Assembly (NCBI RefSeq): GCF_020283565.1 | Contig: NC_060062.1 | Location: forward strand, 22,912,127-22,976,126 | DNA length: 64,000 nucleotides | Source: Trifolium pratense | Lineage: Eukaryota; Streptophyta; Magnoliopsida; Fabales; Fabaceae | Direction: 5' to 3' | Shown here: positions 25,150 through 38,222 of the stretch, in pieces | How the letters are laid out: each line of letters opens with the position of its first letter | Position numbering within the stretch: position 1 is the first letter of the stretch | The notes under the pieces: model-generated | The model's database searches: none | What the model was told of the DNA's origin: nothing | The model's input: only the letters and a program-made list of their open reading frames with translations | Position numbers and translations under genes: made by a program

Positions 25150-28100
25150 ATGGATGTGAAGAACAACACTGAAAATCAAACAAGTTTGATTTTTGCTATC
25201 AATGGTGAGAAATTTGAGCTATACAACATAGACCCATCAACCACTTTGCTTGAATTCTTGCGTACTCACACTCCATTCAAGAGTGTTAAACTTGGCTGTG
25301 GCGAAGGTATATCATAATCATACATTTATATGTCTGTTTCACTTAATTATTTGATTCATTTATTCATTTTTGTGAAGAAAGATTCTTTTTTTATTGTTAT
25401 TTTAATTTCAATAAGCTTCATACTGACTCAGGGCTTGTTTGGATTGACTTATGTTTCAGCTTATGAAAAACACCTTACTTAAATAAATAAATAAGCTTTT
25501 GGGCCTGTTTGGATTAGCTTATGCAATTTTTATGTATTATTATAAGTTTGTCAAAGGTAGTTTATGATAAAATAACTTATAAAAATACAATTTTCACTAG
25601 TGTGAACTTATAAAATAGCTTAAAACCTAATTTATATTGCATAAGCTCAAAAATAAGCTAATCCAAATGGCCCCTTTATGTATTATTATAAGCTTATCAA
25701 GGTAGTTTATGAAGAAATAACTTATGAAGATACAATTTTCGATAGTGAGAACTTATGAATAAACAAAAAACTTATTTATTTGCATAAACTATTTTTCATA
25801 TTGTCAAAAATAAGTCAATCCAAATAGGTCCTTAATCATTATTTTTTTTTGCCTATGTTTGACTTGATATTTTTTTGCTGTTTAATTGACTTTGACTGTG
25901 ATACTGCTTTTAATGAATTATAAAATTTTCTGATTGAATATGGTTAATATCATACTTTCATTATTCTGAATGTTAGCTTGGTGAAGTTCTGAATGAATTT
26001 TTATTGGAATTATTTTTCAATTTCTGATTGAATGGATTATTACACTTTTTATCAGAATCCTAAGAAGAAGTAGAAGAGTTTGGTTCCTCTAAAGGGTTAA
26101 TATACTAGAATTATGATTATTAATTGAAAAATTAGTGTTGAGAATTTAAGGATATCATAATTTGTAATACATGTTTATGTTTGATTGTTTATTGAAAAGC
26201 TAATAGATGAATTGGACAATGTTTTGAAAATGGGATTATTCTGATCGTAGTTTAGGGCCAAAGAAATGCGAGACAAGAGCTATATATATATATAATTTTC
26301 TTGTGGACCTAATTTGATCTCCTAGTCTTCTAGGAAACAACAAACGGTAGCACGATCAAGCACTGAAGTCGAATATAGAACATGGCTAATTAATATTACA
26401 AATTCTAACTCCCATACTGTTTTGTGATAATCTCAGTGCTATACTCGTTTCCTACTGCTAAGGTAATTTGTACTCACAAAGTGTGTTATCAATCAATATA
26501 AACTGAGTTTCAATAAAAGAATATGGAATGCAATCTCTCTTGACAAAGATGAAGTAGTAGTAGTTTTTTTTGGTTGCAAAATTTGAGGAAAAGAAACAAT
26601 GGTTCCTCTTATCATTATTACTTTTTTTTTGCCGTTGGTTTTAAAAAGCGATGAAAAATAGTCTTCAATTTTATTTTAAACTTTGAACTTAATGCTTTGG
26701 CGTTGTTGATTGCAGGTGGGTGTGGTGCTTGCATAGTTTTAATATCCAAATATGATCCTTTACTTGAAAGAGTTGAGGATTTTACTGCAAGCTCTTGTCT
26801 CACACTACTTTGTAGCATACATGGATGTTCAATAACAACAAGTGAAGGCATTGGAAATAGCAAACATGGATTCCATCCAATTCATGAAAGATTTGCTGGA
26901 TTCCATGCATCTCAATGTGGCTTTTGTACTCCTGGAATGTGTGTTTCCTTCTTCGGTGCTCTTGTCAATGCTGAAAAGAACAACTGTCCAGAGCCACCCG
27001 CTGGTTTCTCAAAAGTTACTGTTTCTGAGGCTGAAAGGGCTATTGCAGGGAATCTTTGTCGCTGCACTGGTTATCGACCAATTGCTGATGCCTGCAAAAG
27101 TTTTGCAGCTGATGTTGATATGGAGGATCTCGGGTTGAACTCATTCTGGAGAAAGGGAGAGAGCAACGGCTTGAAGGTTAGTAAGTTGCCTGTATATCAT
27201 CACGATCACAAGAATATCAAATTTCCTGTTTTTCTGAAAAATATTAAGCATGATTTGTTATTGGCTTCTGAGAACCACCGTTGGCACAAGCCCACTAGTT
27301 TAAAGGAGCTTCAGAGCTTATGGAAACTAAACCATGCCAATGAAACCAGGATAAAAGTTGTTGTTAGTAATACAAGTATGGGATATTACAAAGATAACAA
27401 AGGCTATGATAAGTATATTGATCTAAGTGGCATTCGTGAGCTCTCACATATAAAAAAGGATCAAACAGGGATTGAAATTGGAGCGGCAGTGACAATATCT
27501 AAAGCTATTGAAGCACTAAAGGAAGAAAGCAGAAGTGACTCTCTTTCAGATTTTGTAATGATACTTAAAAAGATTGCAGACCATATGGGAAAAGTTGCCT
27601 CAGGTTTTATTCGGAATACAGCCAGTGTAGGTGGCAATTTGGTGATGGCACAAAAGAACAATTTTCCATCGGACATTGTTACAATTCTTCTTGCTGCAGA
27701 TTCAATGGTTCATATAATGAGTGGCACAGAATTTGAATGGCTGACATTGGAAGAATTTCTGGAAAGACCGCCATTAAGTTTGGAAAGTGTGCTTTTAAGT
27801 ATTAAAATTCCATGTTTGGAAACTATTAGAAGTACGTCTTCAGACCAAAGAAATAGATTATACTTTGAAACTTACCGAGCTTCTCCTAGACCGCTTGGAA
27901 ATGCCCTTCCATATGTAAATGCTGCTTTCCTTGTCGAGATGTCTTCAAGCGAGGATTCTGCTGGATCTATGATAGATGCTTGTAGGCTGTCTTTCAGTGC
28001 TTTTGGGAATAAGCATTCAATCAGAGCAAAAAACGTTGAGGAATTTTTAACAGGAAAGTTGTTAAGTTTTAGCATTTTGTATGAAGCTGTCAACTTGCTT

Positions 28101-31100
28101 ACGGCCACTATTGTACCTAAAGATAAAAACTCAAAAACAGCTTACTGTTCAAGTTTGGCAGCTGGTTTTGTTTTTCAGTTCTTTCACCCTCTAATTGAAA
28201 TTTCTGCCGGAGTAACCAACTGTTACTTAAATGGAAATTCAAATTTGCCTTTTGTGAAGGATTTTGAATTAAAACAGAATCAGAAGCAAGTTCATCATGA
28301 CAAAATTCCAACTTTATTGTCATCTGGGAAGCAAGTCCTTGAAGCAGGAAACGAATATCACCCCATTGGTGAGCCGATCATTAAATCGGGAGCCACGCTA
28401 CAAGCTACAGGTTTGTTTTGTGTCATCTACATTTGAATTAATTAACTGACTGATTTCTATAAGCCCTTTGCACTTATTTTATTCTGATTTGGTGTCTGTC
28501 AATTATTACTTTTCATAAAGAGTTGTTTCAATTCTGGTCAAGTATCAAATATTCATGAATGAACCGTATCCAGGTGAGGCTGTGTTTGTGGATGACATTC
28601 CTTCGCCTCCAAATTGCCTACATGGAGCATATATATATAGTTCAAAACCTTTAGCAAGGGTAAGGAGTATAAAACTTAACCCTGAATTGGTGCTAGATGG
28701 AGTAAGAGATGTCATTTCAAGTAAAGACATTCCCAGTGGTGGGGAAAACGTTGGAGCTAAGACGATATTTGGCACAGAACCTTTATTTGCAGAAGAGATA
28801 GCTAGATGTGCTGGCGATCGTCTGGCCGTTGTGGTGAGTTCTTGAATCCCTCATTTTTCTGGAGATTAATGTGTATACACTTCCTTATTATTCACTAATA
28901 GATTTTTTAGGTTGCAGACAGTCAGAAACTTGCAGATATGGCAGCAAACTCATCCATTGTCGATTATGATATTGAAAATCTTGAACCGCCCATTCTATCT
29001 GTTGAAGATGCTGTTAAAAGATCAAGCTTTTTTGAAGTTCCTCCTTTTCTCTACCCAAAACATGTTGGTGATATATCAAAAGGAATGGCCGAGGCTGATC
29101 ACAAGATTCTTTCTGCTGAGGTACATGGAATTATATTTTTTTGTTCTCCTTTCTTTCCCCTCTTGCTCCCCATTTCACAACATTATGATCATCTACATTG
29201 GTATCTAATCAGATGTATAAGTTAGCTTCTGTATAATTATGATCATCTACATTTTGTCAAACTTATTCATTGTGATCTATTTGTTTTAATGTGAAACCCA
29301 GATGAAACTTGGGTCTCAATATTATTTCTATTTGGAGACACAAACTGCACTTGCTGTACCAGACGAAGACAATTGCATTACAGTTTACTCTTCAAGCCAA
29401 TGCCCTGAGTTTACTCATTCTACTATAGCAAGATGCCTTGGTATTCCTGAAAATAATGTTCGAGTTATTACAAGAAGGGTTGGGGGAGGTTTTGGTGGAA
29501 AGGCAATAAAAGCAATTCCTGTAAGTATGAAGTTGTGTATTATTCTTTTTAAAAAAAGTTATTAAATCATTGTCACTGTTAAAGTACCATTAAGCAATAA
29601 ATATTGCAGTGTGTAGACATGACTCCTGGATTTTCGGTAGTTTGGAGAAGTCACTGATATTAGAAGATAATGAAGAAAAGAAACTTGTGAAGATATCCAT
29701 TTGAATTCAAACTATAAATAAAAATAAAAAATTTCATGTTTAGGTTTTTCAAAAAGGTCACATGAGTGCTTGGTAAAGTGATCTTTGTAACGGTTTCGTG
29801 TTCATGAATGAAGATTCTCATTTAGGGGTGAATATCAATAGCTTCTTTGCAGTACTCGCTATAAATATTAACTACATTGTGTTGTATGATACTAAATTGT
29901 TCATGCTAAGATTTGCATTATGTACTTTTGTCATTTTCATTTCCTAATTGTCCCAAAACATTTGGTGCTTTAGCCTTTCCCTTTGTTTACATCATACTAG
30001 TGATCGCAGAAATTATTTATTAGTAGAAATTATGCATGAAAACTATATAAAAATTTACAAATATATCCCATGCACTGATAAGTGACAATCATATCATGCA
30101 GACAGCTATATCTTGTGCACTCGCAGCACAGAAATTATGTCGCCCTGTCAGGATGTATCTAAATCGAAAGACAGATATGATAATGGCTGGAGGAAGGCAT
30201 CCCATGAAGATAACATACAATGTTGGGTTCAAGAATGATGGGAAAATTACTGCATTAGAGCTTGAGATATTGGTCAATGCTGGTATATATTTGGATATAA
30301 GTGTAGCATTGCCACATAACATAATTACTGCACTAAAAAAGTATAACTGGGGTGCGCTATCTTTTGATATAAAGGTATGCAGAACAAATCTTCCCAGTAG
30401 ATCTGCAATGAGGGGCCCTGGGGAATTGCAGGGATCATTTATTGCTGAAGCTGTTATAGAAAATGTTGCAGCTACACTTTCAATTGATGTAGATTCTGTC
30501 AGAAGCATTAATCTTCACACACACAAAAGTCTTCAGTCATTCTATGATCATTGTTATGGCGAACCTTTTGAGTATACCTTGCCTTCAATATGGAGTAAGT
30601 TAGCTGTTTCTGCAAATTATGAACAAAGAACCGAAATGGTGAAAGAGTTTAACAGAAGTAGTATTTGGAGAAAAAGGGGAATTTCTCGAGTACCAGTTGT
30701 GTATCAACTGATTCTAAGACCAACTCCTGGAAAAGTAAGTATTCTGTCGGATGGGTCTGTTGTTGTCGAAGTTGGAGGAATTGAGTTGGGTCAGGGTCTC
30801 TGGACAAAGGTGAAACAAATGGCTGCATTCGCCCTCGGTACAATTCAGTGTGATGGATCTGGAAGTCTCTTGGACAAAGTAAGAGTTGTACAAGCTGATA
30901 CAGTGAGCTTGATTCAAGGGGGGTTCACTTCTGGTAGCACCACATCAGAGGCATGCTGTGAAGCAGTTAGGCTTAGCTGTGATATCTTACTTGAGAGGTT
31001 GAAGCCTCTCAAGGAAAAGCTGCAGGAAGAAATGGGCTCTATCAAGTGGGAGGCACTTATTCTTCAGGTAGCTACACTACCCTAAAGTAATACTCCCTGT

Positions 31101-33500
31101 CCCAAATTATAACAGCTTGCAAAAAAAAAAAATGTCCCAAGTTTTAAGTCACTTTACAATATCAATGAAACATAACTGTTTCTTTTCCCATCATACCCTT
31201 TACTGTTTATTACTCTCTCTTCTTTCAGTTCTTTTAATTTTTCTTTCCCATGCCATTGATGAAGGACAATTTGTCAAAGTCACTCATAATTTCTCTTTCC
31301 TGTACAAAATTAACTACAATTCTTAATTTGTGTGAAATTGCCAAAACAACTTATAATTTGGGGCAGAGGTGGTAGTAGAGCTTAATTTCAAATGTTGATA
31401 CATTTTCCTCTTGAGGAAGAAAGTTCCGAGAACATCCTAATTGTGTGTGTAACATGAATGAAGCAGTACTTCATCTGTTTTATTATTTTTATGATCCATA
31501 TGGAAAAATGATTTATGTTTAAATTTCACTGCTATCCGTGGAAAGTTCTAGAAACTTGTATTTTTCATTCTATATTGATGCATGTATTGTAGTATTTATA
31601 ATTGTGCACTAGCTATAGTTCCTCAACCTTTTCATGTTATCGTCTTGTAGTATGTGGATGATGGCACATAGTATTTATAATTAACCCCTTTTAATCAGGA
31701 AAATATTCAGGGACTAAATGTGGCAATGGGATTGAGGGAAGATAATTAATTTTCTTCCTTTGCTAGCCCACAAATCAAAATATATAATTTTATGTTGCTG
31801 ACATTTTATCAATCTACAGGCATATATGCAATCAGTAAACTTATCAGCGTCTTCATTTTACGTACCCAGCAATAACTCGATGATGTACCTTAACTATGGT
31901 GCTGCAGTAAGTGAGGTAAAGTGTTTTCTTATGCACATTCAAACCTTAATGGTGTCAGTTCATTAAAAGATATTTTTTATGATACGTACTTAAATTTTCA
32001 CATGAGCCATATTATTGAAGTAACTGAGTCGAATTATTAAATACTGTTGTTCTAAATAGTGGAAATTATTTCTCAGGTGGAAATAGATCTTCTGACAGGA
32101 GAAACCAAATTTCTTCAAACAGATATTATCTACGATTGTGGACAGAGTCTCAACCCTGCTGTGGATTTAGGACAGGTATGCTAAGTGCATATTTTCTTTA
32201 CAAGCTCAACCCTAATCAAGGACTATCTCAACATAAGAGTTGGAGGGCTATGAATATATTTTAGAAATAGATCTATTTTTGTTTCAAAAATATTGATGTT
32301 TTAGAAATCCAAGATCTAATTCCAATTAATACCTTTTCCCAATTATAACCTTGGTTGGGAGAAACTGAAAAAGACAAAAAAGATTTACTATTACACTAAT
32401 TTATAAGGATATAATAATAGATTAGATTTATTTTCTCTCTTCTCCTCTTTCAAACCAAACAAGAAGAGGGTTCTTATTGGTACCCTCCTTTGAATCAAAC
32501 ACTGTAAAGTGAATGCGCAAGGGATGGTCCAGTTTGGTTTGTTTTCTTGAATGAATCAGCTAATAACAATATGATACCATCCTGCAGATTGAAGGAGCTT
32601 TCGTCCAGGGATTGGGGTTCTTCATGCTTGAAGAATATGAAACAGACCTTAATGGTTTGTCGCTGGCATACGGCACATGGAACTACAAGATCCCTACAAT
32701 AGACACTATCCCTCAACAGTTTAATGTTCAAATTCTCAACAGTGGACATCACCAGCATCGTGTGCTTTCCTCAAAGGGTATGGATCAAGATGTTCTTAAA
32801 GTTCTGGCTATGCATTAAATTATGTATTCATATTAGTCTTTTTTTTAGGATTCGGTTCTTCTAAAGTGAGCAATTCACTGTACAGTGTTAAGTGAGTATA
32901 ATCAACCAATAACTAACAAATCAAAGGTAGATATTTTATACATGCATAACAAACGCTTCATTTTTCACTTTGGATAAGTCAAATTGTTTTTGATATATTC
33001 TGTCCTCATAAATTCATATCACTTATACTTAAAATAGGGTGTTCAATAAAAATAACCAATTCAGCTTATCTGAACAATAGTATGGGAAAATGGATTGTTA
33101 GTTGTAAGTTGTACGCATGTTGCAGCTCATGATGTTTTTGTGAGTTAATGAAGTCAAGAAAGCTTCATGTGAATCAGTTTGAAATTCTTAATTACAACGA
33201 CTAAAACATTCTCTCATCATTAAATGGGATTTTATAGTTTAAAATTCTTAATGGAGAAACTAATATGAAATTTGTGTTGCAGCTTCTGGCGAGCCTCCCC
33301 TTCTTCTAGCAGCTTCAGTTCACTGTGCAACAAGAGCAGCTATCAAAGAAGCAAGGAAACAGCTTCTTTCATGGAGCAACTTGGATGAACCTGATTCCAC
33401 ATTTCAATTGCGGGTGCCTGCAACCATGCCTGTGGTAAAGGAACTCAGTGGACTGGACATTGTAGAAAGATACCTGAAATGGAAGCTGAGCAGGGTGTAG
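25150..33500 (+). CDS. Aldehyde oxidase copy C, complete, ten exons
   Basis: Exons: 25150-25306, 26716-28410, 28574-28833, 28911-29120, 29302-29520, 30102-31067, 31820-31915, 32077-32175, 32588-32777, 33283-33500. Borders and phases equal those of copy B and the product is again 1,369 residues. Cysteines 50, 55, 58 and 80 (GCGEG-GCGAC and SSC) bind the first 2Fe-2S cluster; CGFCTPGM and CRCTGYRP hold the second. The FAD domain has [10 protein letters not shown]. The Moco domain has GGGFGGK (835-841), [21 protein letters not shown] and GEPPLLLA with Glu1301. Exon 1 is one codon longer and exon 2 one codon shorter than in B. Introns 1, 5, 6, 8 and 9 are longer than in B, and at least two of them hold MITEs. 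No inactivating change is seen. Substrate is undetermined; roles in abscisic acid or auxin-related aldehyde oxidation are known for the family only. Confidence 0.96.
25431..25832. mobile_element. MITE in intron 1 of copy C, itself interrupted by a related MITE
   Basis: The outer ends GGGCTTGTTTGGATTGACTT and (inverted) GGACCTATTTGGATTGACTT are a typical legume MITE terminus. The inner element is listed separately. Removing it joins two AT-rich halves that carry related AGTTTATGA and CTTATGAA motifs. Confidence 0.75.
25501..25674. mobile_element. Inner MITE nested in the intron 1 MITE
   Basis: The left end GGGCCTGTTTGGATTAGCTT and inverted right end GGGGCCATTTGGATTAGCTT are near-perfect TIRs of a 174-bp element. 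Its ends belong to the same family as the outer element. Confidence 0.78.
31093..31375. mobile_element. Stowaway-type MITE in intron 6 of copy C
   Basis: The left end TA-CTCCCTGTCCCAAATTATA and the inverted right end TA-CTACCACCTCTGCCCCAAATT are Stowaway (Tc1/mariner) termini with TA target duplication. The element is about 283 bp and absent from the 126-bp intron 6 of copy B. Confidence 0.8.
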
Positions 33501-34019
33501 AAGTGCACTCATTATCCTTTAAATTTCAGAAGATTGGTTTAATTTTTGGAGAGAAAAAATAAGTTATGCTTATAATTTCACATAATAATAGTGGGATGAA
33601 ATTAGTGGAGGTATACTTATAATAAGACACAGGTTGCTCAGCAGGGTAGCTTTTGCAACAAGGAAGAGGATATTCTCTCATATTAGACCTTCATGTATAA
33701 TTGTCATCCTGAGCTTTTTCTATATATTTTTCTATATATATTAAGTATTTTTGGTCAATATTTGTAGATATCGATTTATGTAGTAAAATAGTTATTCATA
33801 TAAATATTCATTTGTGAAATGATATTAGAAGATGAATACTTAGTTCATTCAGTTGCATGGAACGCTTTGAATCCCTGAAACTATTCTTTCGTTATTTGAA
33901 TTGATTACATTTTACAATGTGGATCAAGTTAGTTACAGTCAATTACACGGAGAGTGCTAATCTATATGCAGTTCTCTATACATTTACACATGAGGTATCT
34001 CTAATATTTTCCTTCAAGT
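33501..34019 (+). other. 3' flank of aldehyde oxidase copy C
   Basis: This region resembles the 3' flank of copy B, with AAGACACAGG, GTAGCTTTTGCAACAAGGAA and TATTCTCTCAT. It is presumably the 3' untranslated region and terminator area. No gene is seen. Confidence 0.6.
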
Positions 34020-34640
34020 TCAACCTGTAGATGAGTTGCTGAAATTACAGGATGAACTTGGACCTCCGAGCCTTAAAATGAGCAGGAGGTAAAGCCGTAA
34101 AGCCTTAGTTACGAGACCTGCATACTGGAAGTGGCCTGGAACATGAACTACATTGAGCTGCTTTTTATAACATTTTCTCTAACAAAACACAAGTCAAGCT
34201 CCATATGCTTTGTTCTGGCAACAGCTTAGCAGTAACCAGTGTCATGCTTCTGTATTCAACTTCAGTGCTGCTTCTAGAGACTACAGGTTGCTTCTTGGCC
34301 CATGAACATCAAGAAACTGAATTAGGACTTGAAAATACAGAGGCACGTAGACCTTCTGTCATCACGGTCTGAACCCCAATCTGCATCAAAGTAGGTTTTG
34401 AGAATGAGAATGGAGGAAGGATTGGGTTGTAAGTACACTCCCCAACTGATTTTCACCTTTGAGGTATCTCATCTCGGTATCCTTTTGACAACTTGCCAAT
34501 GAGCTTTAGTTGTCTGTGCTACGAATTGACACGCCTTGTTTACTGAGAAGCTTACATCAGGACAGGTAATTGTGCCATATTGCAGTGGCTGAGTCATTTT
34601 TAGGAAGTTTGGAACCACCCACCACGGGAGATGTCAATAA
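34020..34640 (-). mobile_element. Ty1/copia pol relic (RT end and RNase H)
   Basis: On the minus strand, broken frames give copia-like phrases: a DADWGSDRDDRRST segment, a [12 protein letters not shown] segment and an RNase H end resembling MELDLCFVREK. Stops and shifts are frequent. No LTRs are identified. Confidence 0.75.
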
Positions 34641-36189
34641 CTTAGCATCTTGAAGATTTCTTTTGACAAGTAAAGCTCCTAGATTTTACCTCAATTCCTA
34701 GAAAGTAAGTCCAACAAAGTGCCTAGGTCCTTGAGTGAGCCGACAGAGTTGAGTTTATCATTCAATATTTTAGCACATGAATTAAAAAATAATAATTCAT
34801 AAAGTGGAGAGTTTTTGGAAGTGTTTTTGGAAGTGTTTTTGTTTCGCATGAAAAATTCATTTTCAAAGAGGACTTTTCTGTTGTTATCAAATACGTAGTA
34901 GTTGTTATTGTGCAAGACAACGTGTGGATATGAATCTACAGTATACAGAGTTGGTGTTTTGGTTCTAAGAAAGATATTTGTTGTTATTGGATTTGAAACA
35001 CAGGGAACGTTAAGGTAACAACATTAGTGGTTCTAATACTAGAGTAATAACACGCTATCATTTTTTGGTTTATGCATTTTTTTTTGTTCCGCTGCGTGTG
35101 CAGCATTCCGTGAGGACGAAGATGTTTGGCAAAAAAGATTCATGTCTTCTGTCTAGAAACGGAAGTGTGATCCTAAAATTATATCCCTTAACAAAAAGAT
35201 TCATGGAATGCATATGGAATTCCCTACAATTTTTAAGTTGAACTCAAGATCCAGTTCAGCTTCTTTAATGGTGTAAAATGGGTTAGCAATGGAGGAAGTG
35301 GTAAATAATGAGCAGAGGCAAGAGAACTGCCAAACAATAAAAGAGCATTTTGGCACTGCCTATCATCAAAGGAAATAAAGTTCAATTATTCAGCTCCTTT
35401 CAATGAGGAATTAAAAGTGTAACCAACCATGCATCATTCATGCCAGCAGCCCCCTCTCATTCCTCATGTAACCATTTCATGCATTTATTCAGCCTTGGGT
35501 AATTAGTTTATTGGCTGAATTTATGATGTTTTATGACTTTTTCATTTCCTTATCTTGTAATCATGTTTTATCCTATTCCTTTGTATAGGAGATGCAAGAA
35601 CATGAATAAGATAAGTTGAATTTGGATTAAAAAAAATCAATGTGTTAATTTTGAAGCTTTGCTTCTTGTTGGTTCTGGATTGAACCATCTATTGATCTTA
35701 TCAAGAAACTACTCGATCTTATCAAGAAACTACGTATCTTGTGGCGATCCTCACTTGGTTTATCACTATTCTTGGATTAAAATTGTGATTGCCTTCATTC
35801 TTTAAAAAAAGAATAGAAAAAAAGTAGAAATTTTGGTTTTAGAAAGAAGTAGGAATTTTGCAAATGTTGAAACAATCTCTATTTTATGATGATGGAGCCT
35901 AATGGCAGCAAATGTTCCCCATAGCCGATCAGAACTAATCTTCATGTTTGTAAAATTGTACAATATTACAGATAATGAAGCAAATTAAAGGAAAACCAGC
36001 TTGGGGAAAATCATTTGGTTAAGTACACAAGAGTATGAATCATAGGCATACAAAACTGATCAAGGCTAAATGCCAACATACCAATAGGTCACTTGTAGAC
36101 ATTATTTGTAGCTTAAAAAACCCGAACTCCTCAAACATACTTAACCATTCTTGCATAAACTACCTCTAAATGCTGAAGTGCCAAATACT
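34641..36189. other. Intergenic, between copia relic and bL20 gene
   Basis: No gene is supported. There are small internal duplications: GGAAGTGTTTTT near 34818-34845, and GATCTTATCAAGAAACTAC repeated near 35695-35733. The AT-rich area 35450-35760 may be retroelement debris. Confidence 0.4.
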
Positions 36190-37625
36190 CTAAAAGGTCA
36201 CCTTTCTTGGAGGGACAACCACATTCTTGTTTCCAGGAAATGCATTTCTTGATATGTCTACCAGTGATTTGAAACTATAGGGTTCGTGCATAGATATCTC
36301 TGACAAAACCTTTCTGTTAAGTTGAATATTCTCCTTCAGCAGCCCATGCATGAAGTTCCCATAATTGACCTGTAAATGCAAAAGAAATTGACAAGGAAAT
36401 ATCAGAAGATTACACACACTGATAGAGCATGCAAAATAATAGGTAGGTCCGTGCTCCACACATAACTCAGACATAAAAAGAGCAATGTAAGTATTAACAC
36501 GAGAGGGAGAACACAGCTTCACTTAATTATTAAGATGTTAGAGGATAGAAAGTAACATTCATCCGATATGAGTAACAAGATGCAAATTCACTTAAAAATT
36601 CAAACTTCCTTCTAAGCCAACCAATTTGTTTCTAAGCTCATTTAAAAGTTAAAACTAACTGAGCTTTAAGTGAAAAGGAATTGACGAGAGAAAAGCGAAC
36701 AAAAGCACATGCAATTTTTCAAGATGCTGGATATTTAAAACTAGGGAAAGGAGTCATTAATTAAAAGTGATTTAGCAAATCAAATATGGCTAACTGGAGA
36801 TAGATAAGCATAAAACTGGGGAGTGGGCAATCATTCTAAAGTTTCCAAACCATACTAAAATGAAGAATCTCAGGTAACATCATGACAGAATAGAAAGTAT
36901 CCATTGGAGTGGAGAGTTTTTCCTGGCAGACATGTAGGTATCATAGTGACAAAAAGGTCCATAATCATAATCATTCCATCAAGATGTTAAAAAATAATTA
37001 ATGTTTGATGAAAACAGGATAAATATTAAGGCTTGTTTAGTATGACACTGTTTTCACCTTATATTTCCTGTTTTCACTAAAAATTACACATATATGTTTT
37101 GTAGCACCAGCACAGACACTTCGAATTGAAGCCGTGTTAATTGTCCGACAAGGACACATGATTACCGTCAATTAACTCATTTTCTCAAACTATTACCGGT
37201 GCCGATGTGTCAATGTCAGTTTCGTGTCCGCGGTGTCTATGCTTCATAGTATATATATCACATTGTTCTCTCACCGTTGTTTTGTGTTTTCAAATATTTG
37301 TATAGGAAATAGTATTTTCATCATTTCATCTAAAATCAAGGCATTTTCTCAAACTAATCAGCTCATTATGCATTGGACAAGCATTGGATTGTAACAGATT
37401 AGGAGTTAGTAAGAAGAGAAATGGCGAAAGAAGACATACACCATGAACGCGAGTGCCAGCATTAATCCGTTGAATCCAAAGGGATCGCATGTCCCTCTTT
37501 TTGTTACGACGATCTCTGTAGGAATACTGCAACGCCTTCTCCACCCTCTCCCTTGCAATCCTAATGCAATTCTTTGCTCTCCCCCCGAACCCCTTTGCCA
37601 ATTCCAATACCTTTTTCTTATTCAT
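36190..37625 (-). CDS. Mitochondrial ribosomal protein bL20 (nuclear gene, two exons)
   Basis: Exon 1 is 37625-37440 and exon 2 is 36369-36190, joined by a GT-AG intron (donor GTATGT), giving 121 residues. The protein is bL20: [51 protein letters not shown] and [13 protein letters not shown] follow the family closely. bL20 binds 23S-type rRNA early in large-subunit assembly. Plastid L20 is encoded in the plastid genome of plants, so a nuclear copy is most likely mitochondrial. Two residues differ from the family pattern I know: G for R in KGFRGR and V for Q before HG. The start is the first ATG and there is no separate N-terminal presequence. The intron contains a MITE-like element. Confidence 0.92.
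37101..37249. mobile_element. MITE-like element in the bL20 intron
   Basis: The left end TAGCACCAGCACAGACACTT and the inverted right end TATGAAGCATAGACACCGCG are related TIR-like ends. The interior is rich in GTGTCC/GGACAC and resembles the element at 8360-8530. Confidence 0.5.
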
Positions 37626-38222
37626 CTTCTTCTCTGCTTCTTTCTACCCTGCAATCACAATTCCTATTAAAACAAAACCCTAAACATCCTTAAATATGAA
37701 CCTTTTTTAATCTTAAAAAACACACCAACAATGTTGTTAAAATCAAACCAGTCATCAAACATGAACATTTCATTCTTCAATAAATCAAAAAATAAATAAA
37801 AAATATTACTTGACTTGAAAAATCACAAAAAATGCACATGAACATTTCATATTTATTAAGAAATATTCCAAAAAAAATCACAACATAAACATTTCATACT
37901 AAAAAATAAAAAAAATAATACTTTGCCTTGAAAAATGCAGAACAAAAAATAACTTAAATTGAGAAGGAAAATGAAAAGAAAGAAAACAAAATCTGGATTG
38001 AATTGTGGAACAAAATCAGAGAATAAATGCAAAAATGGGAATCGCAAAGGATCGCGCCCTGACGCTCGACATAGGGGAGAGAAAGGAAAACCTGTTTCTG
38101 ATGGGAACTCCGGCGGCGTTTTCCGGCAGTTGAGTGGCGACTCCAATCAAGCTTGTTGATTCTGATACGGAAAACTAGTAGAGCCTGTTGTGCTGAGTTT
38201 TGTTTGTTATATTAGGGTTTTT
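37626..38222 (-). promoter_or_regulatory. 5' region of the bL20 gene, with telo-box
   Basis: Minus-strand AAAAACCCTAA at 38212-38222 is a telo-box, common upstream of plant ribosomal-protein and translation genes. Downstream, GCCGCCGGAGTTCCCATCAG near 38100 followed by CAG-GTTTTC could be a leader exon with a 5' UTR intron reaching close to the ATG at 37625. Transcript ends are not shown by sequence alone. Confidence 0.5.

Noticed and set aside
37856..38159. Small ORFs on both strands upstream of the bL20 gene
   Set aside because: Low-complexity content; better explained as leader and promoter sequence of the bL20 gene.
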